Both the position numbers and the translations under genes were made by a program. Below are positions 26,673-29,501 of a stretch of 29,501 nucleotides of DNA, piece after piece. The number at the start of each line of letters is the position of its first letter. The stretch's first letter is position 1. The notes beneath the pieces were generated by a model. It was given only the letters and a program-made list of their open reading frames with translations. It was not told the DNA's origin and did not search any database. Source of the stretch: a virus; the IMG/VR virus record IMGVR_UViG_3300009474_000347, positions 1 through 29,501 of that record; one strand, written 5' to 3'.

Positions 26673-27437
26673 CTAGAAACCTAAATTTTTAGCTCTAACA
26701 AATTCAAGATTGTAAGTCGTAAGACTTACTGGAAGCGCTTCGTTATTAAAAGGATGTGGATACACGTCGCCCTCAATGTGGGCTTGCCACGCTGGGCTCC
26801 ACTTGGCGTGCAAGTAGTGCTTGTTCATTTCGTGCGCAATATGAATTTTTTCAGCTAGCGCAGGTTCACTGCGCCATGTCTGAGAACCGTCGGCGTAGTC
26901 CCCGCAGGTCTCACCGTGGAAGTAAGGAACGCCAACAGACATATGACGTTTCAATTCCTTATGTTTAAAACGCTGTCCATACTCCATATCTTCACAGTAC
27001 GCTGGGTATAAATTTTCGTCGAACAAACCATAATTCTGAACAACCCAATCTTTAAGTAAAAAGAAATCCCAACTTCCATTTTCTCCATGAACGATACCTA
27101 CTTCAGGGTCTTCAGCATGAGAAACCGCGTTTTTTAAAAAACCTGGAGTAAACATAATGTCGTGATTTACAATGATCCAATAGGGACTGTTCATAAAGCA
27201 TTTTATAATCATATTCCAGTACCCACTACAACCAATATTAGCTGGCATATGACATACTTTTACATTTTTAACGTATTTGTGAGGAACTTTCTTAAGTAAA
27301 TCAAGTTCTTCGGTTATTTGATCCCTGCCGTTGTTATTAAAGACAACAAAGGTATCTACAGGATAGTCTATACTGTAAAATAATCTGTAAACCCAATGAG
27401 GAGCGTTAACAATGCCAGTGCCTATAACCGGAATCAT
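26673..27437 (-). CDS. GT2-type (GT-A fold) glycosyltransferase
   Basis: The 254-residue protein shows the order of a GT-A inverting transferase: short first strand (MIPVIGTGIVNAPHWVYRLF), DTFVVFNNNG (28-37), PANIGCSGYWNMIIK (65-79), WIIVNHDIMFTPGFL (87-101) with Asn-His-Asp in place of DxD, and GLFDENLYPAYCEDMEYGQR (137-156). That last motif (G-x-F-D-E....Y-x-E-D-x-E/D) is strongly associated with GT2-like rhamnosyl- and related transferases; Glu149 or Asp150 would be the catalytic base. Substrates are unknown. It lies head-to-head with the plus-strand HNH gene across 37 nt, and is coupled to the YkgJ-like gene downstream. Confidence 0.8.
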   Translation of the reverse strand: MIPVIGTGIVNAPHWVYRLFYSIDYPVDTFVVFNNNGRDQITEELDLLKKVPHKYVKNVKVCHMPANIGCSGYWNMIIKCFMNSPYWIIVNHDIMFTPGFLKNAVSHAEDPEVGIVHGENGSWDFFLLKDWVVQNYGLFDENLYPAYCEDMEYGQRFKHKELKRHMSVGVPYFHGETCGDYADGSQTWRSEPALAEKIHIAHEMNKHYLHAKWSPAWQAHIEGDVYPHPFNNEALPVSLTTYNLEFVRAKNLGF

Positions 27438-27474
27438 CTGAGGTAAACTGGACTGACACTATGGTACCAGAAGC

Positions 27475-27960
27475 ATGGGTCGAAATCCAAAGTACGTAAA
27501 TGAGTTCGACTATTATCTACAGAAAATAAACATCCAATCCCCGACTCAGTGCTGGAACTGGGTAGGAAGTGTAAAAGACTGCGGTCACGGAATGTGGGGC
27601 TATAAGTCTTACCGGAATGGGACAAAAATAGCGAGTAGGGAAACGTACAGGTTATTTAAAGGAGATCCAAAGGATATGTTCGTGTGTCACAGTTGTGGGA
27701 ACCCTAGGTGCTGTAACCCAAACCATCTTTATTTAGGAACAGCTAAACAAAATCAAATGGATAGAGTAAAACACAACACGAGTAACAGAGGCAGCAGGTG
27801 CGGAACAGCCAAATTAAACGAAGATCAAGTGATACATATAAAAAAATTAATAAAAAATAAAGTAAAACTTATCGACATTGCAATAAAATTCGGTGTGTCT
27901 GAAAGCACTGTAAAAGCAATAAAACAAAATAGGAACTGGGCGCACTTAAAAGTTGATTGA
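27475..27960 (+). CDS. HNH homing endonuclease (HNH_3 type) with C-terminal HTH
   Basis: The 161-residue protein has QCWNWVGSVKDCGHGMWGY (25-43), SRETYRLFKGDPKDMFVCHS (54-73) and CGNPRCCNPNHLYLGTAKQN (74-93). Together they form the beta-beta-alpha-metal HNH nuclease with His72, Asn81 and His84. A NUMOD-like spacer (CGTAKLNEDQVIHIKKL) and a helix-turn-helix (IDIAIKFGVSESTVKAIKQN) complete the usual homing endonuclease layout. Its DNA is strongly A-rich (many AAA/ATA codons), unlike the capsid genes, consistent with a mobile gene inserted between the GT2-type and FkbM genes. It is on the same strand as FkbM, 32 nt upstream. Confidence 0.88.
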   Translation: MGRNPKYVNEFDYYLQKINIQSPTQCWNWVGSVKDCGHGMWGYKSYRNGTKIASRETYRLFKGDPKDMFVCHSCGNPRCCNPNHLYLGTAKQNQMDRVKHNTSNRGSRCGTAKLNEDQVIHIKKLIKNKVKLIDIAIKFGVSESTVKAIKQNRNWAHLKVD

Positions 27961-27968
27961 AGTGCTAA

Positions 27969-27974
27969 TATAAT
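27969..27974 (+). promoter_or_regulatory. Perfect -10 hexamer before the FkbM gene
   Basis: TATAAT lies 18 nt before the ATG at 27993. The best -35 match is CTTAAA with an 18-bp spacer (3/6), so the site would need an activator or is fortuitous. If used, the leader would be only about 12 nt. Confidence 0.3.
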
Positions 27975-27992
27975 TCCAGATTTGCTCCTACA

Positions 27993-28700
27993 ATGGCCAT
28001 CTGCGTCTGGAATCCAGAGTTAGACCAGATCACTGCAGCGCAGGGACTGACCTTCTTAATGCACCGGGACGAATCAGCTCAGTGCCAAATGCACAACGTC
28101 GGAGTACCCGAGGCAGCAATCATCAACTGGGCGAAAAAGCAGTTTGCCGACAAAAATAAAACTTTTATCGACGGAGGAGCTCATATGGGCGTCTACTCTG
28201 TCCTTCTCGCAGATAGCTTTAAGGAAGTCCATGCTTTCGAAGCCCAGCACAGAACGTATTTACAGCTCTGCGGAAACCTATTTTTGAACGAAAAAGAAAA
28301 TGTACGTCCGTACAACGTGGCCATCACAAGTCCACCCAAAGCAAATCAAATAACAACTCTGTCAATCGTATCGGAAGACGGCGGAGGGTCAACCATTTGT
28401 CCTCCCCACGCCCCTGTGCTCTCGACAGAGAAGGTTGCGACAAAAACAATCGATAGCTACCACATTGAAAATGTCGGTCTAATCAAGTTGGATATAGAAG
28501 GTAATGAGCTCTGCGCTCTAGAAGGAGCGCGGAATACAATCGAAAAAAACTACAAACCTCCGATCATTTTCGAAGCAAACAACGACGCATGGTTCGCCGA
28601 CCAGAAAGAGGAGCTATTTAACTACCTAAACAAAATCGAGTATGACATCGTAGAGATCAGACCTTTTAACAATATGTATGTAGCTCTTAAACGTCAATAA
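27993..28700 (+). CDS. FkbM-family SAM-dependent methyltransferase
   Basis: The 235-residue protein has motif I TFIDGGAHMGVYSVLLA (57-73) for S-adenosylmethionine binding, the acidic end of strand 2 VHAFEAQ (79-85), and LIKLDIEGNELCALEGA (162-178). This last element (hydrophobic-K-x-D-I/V-E-G-x-E) is diagnostic of FkbM enzymes, which O-methylate sugars or other small hydroxyls. Phage copies often sit near glycosyltransferases, as here. A role in capping or modifying a glycan made by neighbouring transferases is plausible but not shown. It overlaps the dCMP deaminase tail to tail by 14 nt. Confidence 0.88.
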   Translation: MAICVWNPELDQITAAQGLTFLMHRDESAQCQMHNVGVPEAAIINWAKKQFADKNKTFIDGGAHMGVYSVLLADSFKEVHAFEAQHRTYLQLCGNLFLNEKENVRPYNVAITSPPKANQITTLSIVSEDGGGSTICPPHAPVLSTEKVATKTIDSYHIENVGLIKLDIEGNELCALEGARNTIEKNYKPPIIFEANNDAWFADQKEELFNYLNKIEYDIVEIRPFNNMYVALKRQ

Positions 28701-29127
28701 CAATAAGATCAATACCTGCTTCAGAAAACATAGCCTGGGACATATTGAAGCTCTCTTCCCAACGATCCGGGATTGTGGTATTTGGGACAACGACTCGCCG
28801 AATACCCGCCTGGATCAAGAGGGTGCAGCAGCTGCTACAGGGTATAAAAGGCCAAACATAAATATCAGCATCAGCAAGAGAAATTGCATTTTTGGCTGCC
28901 TGCGCAATCGCATTAGCCTCTGCGTGGACAGTGCGTAAATACTTTTCATTCCGGTTCTCCAAACGACCAGGCAAATCGGCAACCCCACGCGGGAAACCGT
29001 TGTATCCGGTTGCCAGAATACGACGATCTTTAACGGCGACAGCACCAACTTGAGTACTAGGGTCTTTAGACCAACTAGATATGTGCTTAGCAAGTTCGAG
29101 AAAACGAACGTCCCACTTAAGAGTCAT
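28687..29127 (-). CDS. Deoxycytidylate (dCMP) deaminase
   Basis: The 146-residue enzyme converts dCMP to dUMP, feeding dTMP synthesis during phage replication. The zinc site is complete: H68-A-E70 in TVHAEANAIAQAA and P96-C97-S-S-C100 in FIPCSSCCTLLIQAG. SWSKDPSTQVGAVAVKDRRI and ATGYNGFPRGV match the family's substrate-binding parts. I start it at the ATG at 29127 (MTLKWDVRFLELAKHISSWS), 1 nt after the upstream stop (TGATATG). The open frame begins at a TTG 15 nt earlier, which is less likely. Allosteric regulation as in T4 cannot be judged. Confidence 0.93.
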   Translation of the reverse strand: MTLKWDVRFLELAKHISSWSKDPSTQVGAVAVKDRRILATGYNGFPRGVADLPGRLENRNEKYLRTVHAEANAIAQAAKNAISLADADIYVWPFIPCSSCCTLLIQAGIRRVVVPNTTIPDRWEESFNMSQAMFSEAGIDLIVIDV

Positions 29128-29128
29128 A

Positions 29129-29428
29129 TCAGACGAAAGCAACGCGATCCGAGGAGGAGTCTGAGCACAGATACACCATGCCTGGAGCCCACTCCTCTAA
29201 CCTACCTGTCGTGTCATTTTTAACGATATAGAAAGGTTTACGGGTCCCCGTCTTCGTTTTGCTCTCACCGTAGTCAACGATGACGCCAGTTCGATTTGGT
29301 CCGCCAAGATTTGCGCTGGGCTTGCGCTTACCGATCCGATCTCCGATTTGAAATTTCATGTTGGGTTTGCGAGAGGACATGGTTTTCAAGCAGTTGTTTG
29401 CGTCTAAAACCGCAAAGACTGCCCGCAT
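29129..29428 (-). CDS. Small SH3/KOW-like protein, start uncertain, frame open to the right edge
   Basis: The C-terminal about 76 residues start MKFQIGDRIGKRKPSANLGG and continue with NRTGVIVDYGES, KPFYIVKNDTTGRLEEWAPG and MVYLC. This is the layout of small KOW/SH3-like barrels (G-D-x-V...G-x-V..., Y-x-V....EEW). ATGs at 29359, 29380 and 29428 are all possible starts and none has a clear ribosome binding site. The frame stays open to the last base of the window (VDAFWSDEFKDETLSSLHRM), so the gene may be longer and begin outside. It ends 1 nt before the dCMP deaminase start. Function is unknown. Confidence 0.6.
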   Translation of the reverse strand: MRAVFAVLDANNCLKTMSSRKPNMKFQIGDRIGKRKPSANLGGPNRTGVIVDYGESKTKTGTRKPFYIVKNDTTGRLEEWAPGMVYLCSDSSSDRVAFV

Positions 29429-29501
29429 TCTATGTAGAGACGAAAGAGTCTCATCTTTAAACTCGTCAGACCAAAAAGCGTCTACACACGCAATAAGAAG
29501 T

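Noticed and set aside
1-29501. CRISPR array, tRNA, rRNA, integrase, insertion sequence or attachment site
   Set aside because: None was recognised on either strand; the Xis-like HTH alone is not evidence of lysogeny.

Overview
The window is a stretch of a double-stranded DNA tailed-phage genome (or a prophage or virus contig). It carries a complete packaging and head set on the minus strand: terminase large subunit, portal, probable scaffold, major capsid protein and a highly translated capsid partner. Around these lie many small or low-complexity virion-type proteins, a lambda-R-type peptidoglycan hydrolase and a tail-fibre-like protein. Several small families (a DUF5872-like protein, a DUF3310 protein, and a basic protein with an FGDPNM motif) and a GT17 glycosyltransferase are, from memory, frequent in aquatic phages and especially cyanophages. 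A cyanobacterial host is therefore a reasonable inference, but nothing here proves it: no photosynthesis gene, tRNA, rRNA, integrase or CRISPR array was seen.

Layout. 1-1370 (minus): a hydrolase running off the left edge plus two small genes. 1487-2293 (plus): a two-gene unit of an Xis-like HTH protein and a Dps/ferritin-like protein with all four ferroxidase ligands. 2268-8828 (minus): an HNH/HTH endonuclease-like gene at the end of a tail-fibre-like gene, then a series of virion-type proteins and a helix-hairpin-helix protein. 8891-9316 (plus): a lone unknown gene with its own promoter candidate. 9368-15505 (minus): capsid partner, major capsid protein, structural protein, two small coupled genes, scaffold and portal. 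The portal and scaffold frames overlap out of frame by 506 nt. 15498-20453 (minus): GT17, small genes, a DUF3310 protein, a second putative glycosyltransferase and TerL. 20508-22765 (plus): GT4-type glycosyltransferase and a GH130/GH43-like beta-propeller enzyme. 22762-26318 (minus): candidate internal-virion or ejection proteins and an HTH regulator. 26347-27437 (minus): YkgJ-like cysteine cluster protein and a GT2-type glycosyltransferase. 27475-28700 (plus): HNH endonuclease and FkbM methyltransferase. 28687-right edge (minus): dCMP deaminase and a small SH3/KOW-like protein.

Minus-strand genes are tightly packed, with stop/start overlaps such as TGATG, TAATG, ATGA and a recurring ATGGCTRA, so most are probably co-transcribed. 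Two clear intrinsic terminators (after the capsid partner and after the scaffold) punctuate the minus strand. The plus-strand genes form four short islands in this late region and look like accessory genes.

The main points of interest are the long portal/scaffold overlap, six glycan-related enzymes scattered through a virion module (a possible virion or host-surface glycan system), the Dps with an intact ferroxidase centre, a virion-type protein with a SWIM-like CxC...CxH signature, and short C-terminal motifs shared by unrelated small proteins. All functional calls come from reading motifs by eye; no database search was run.
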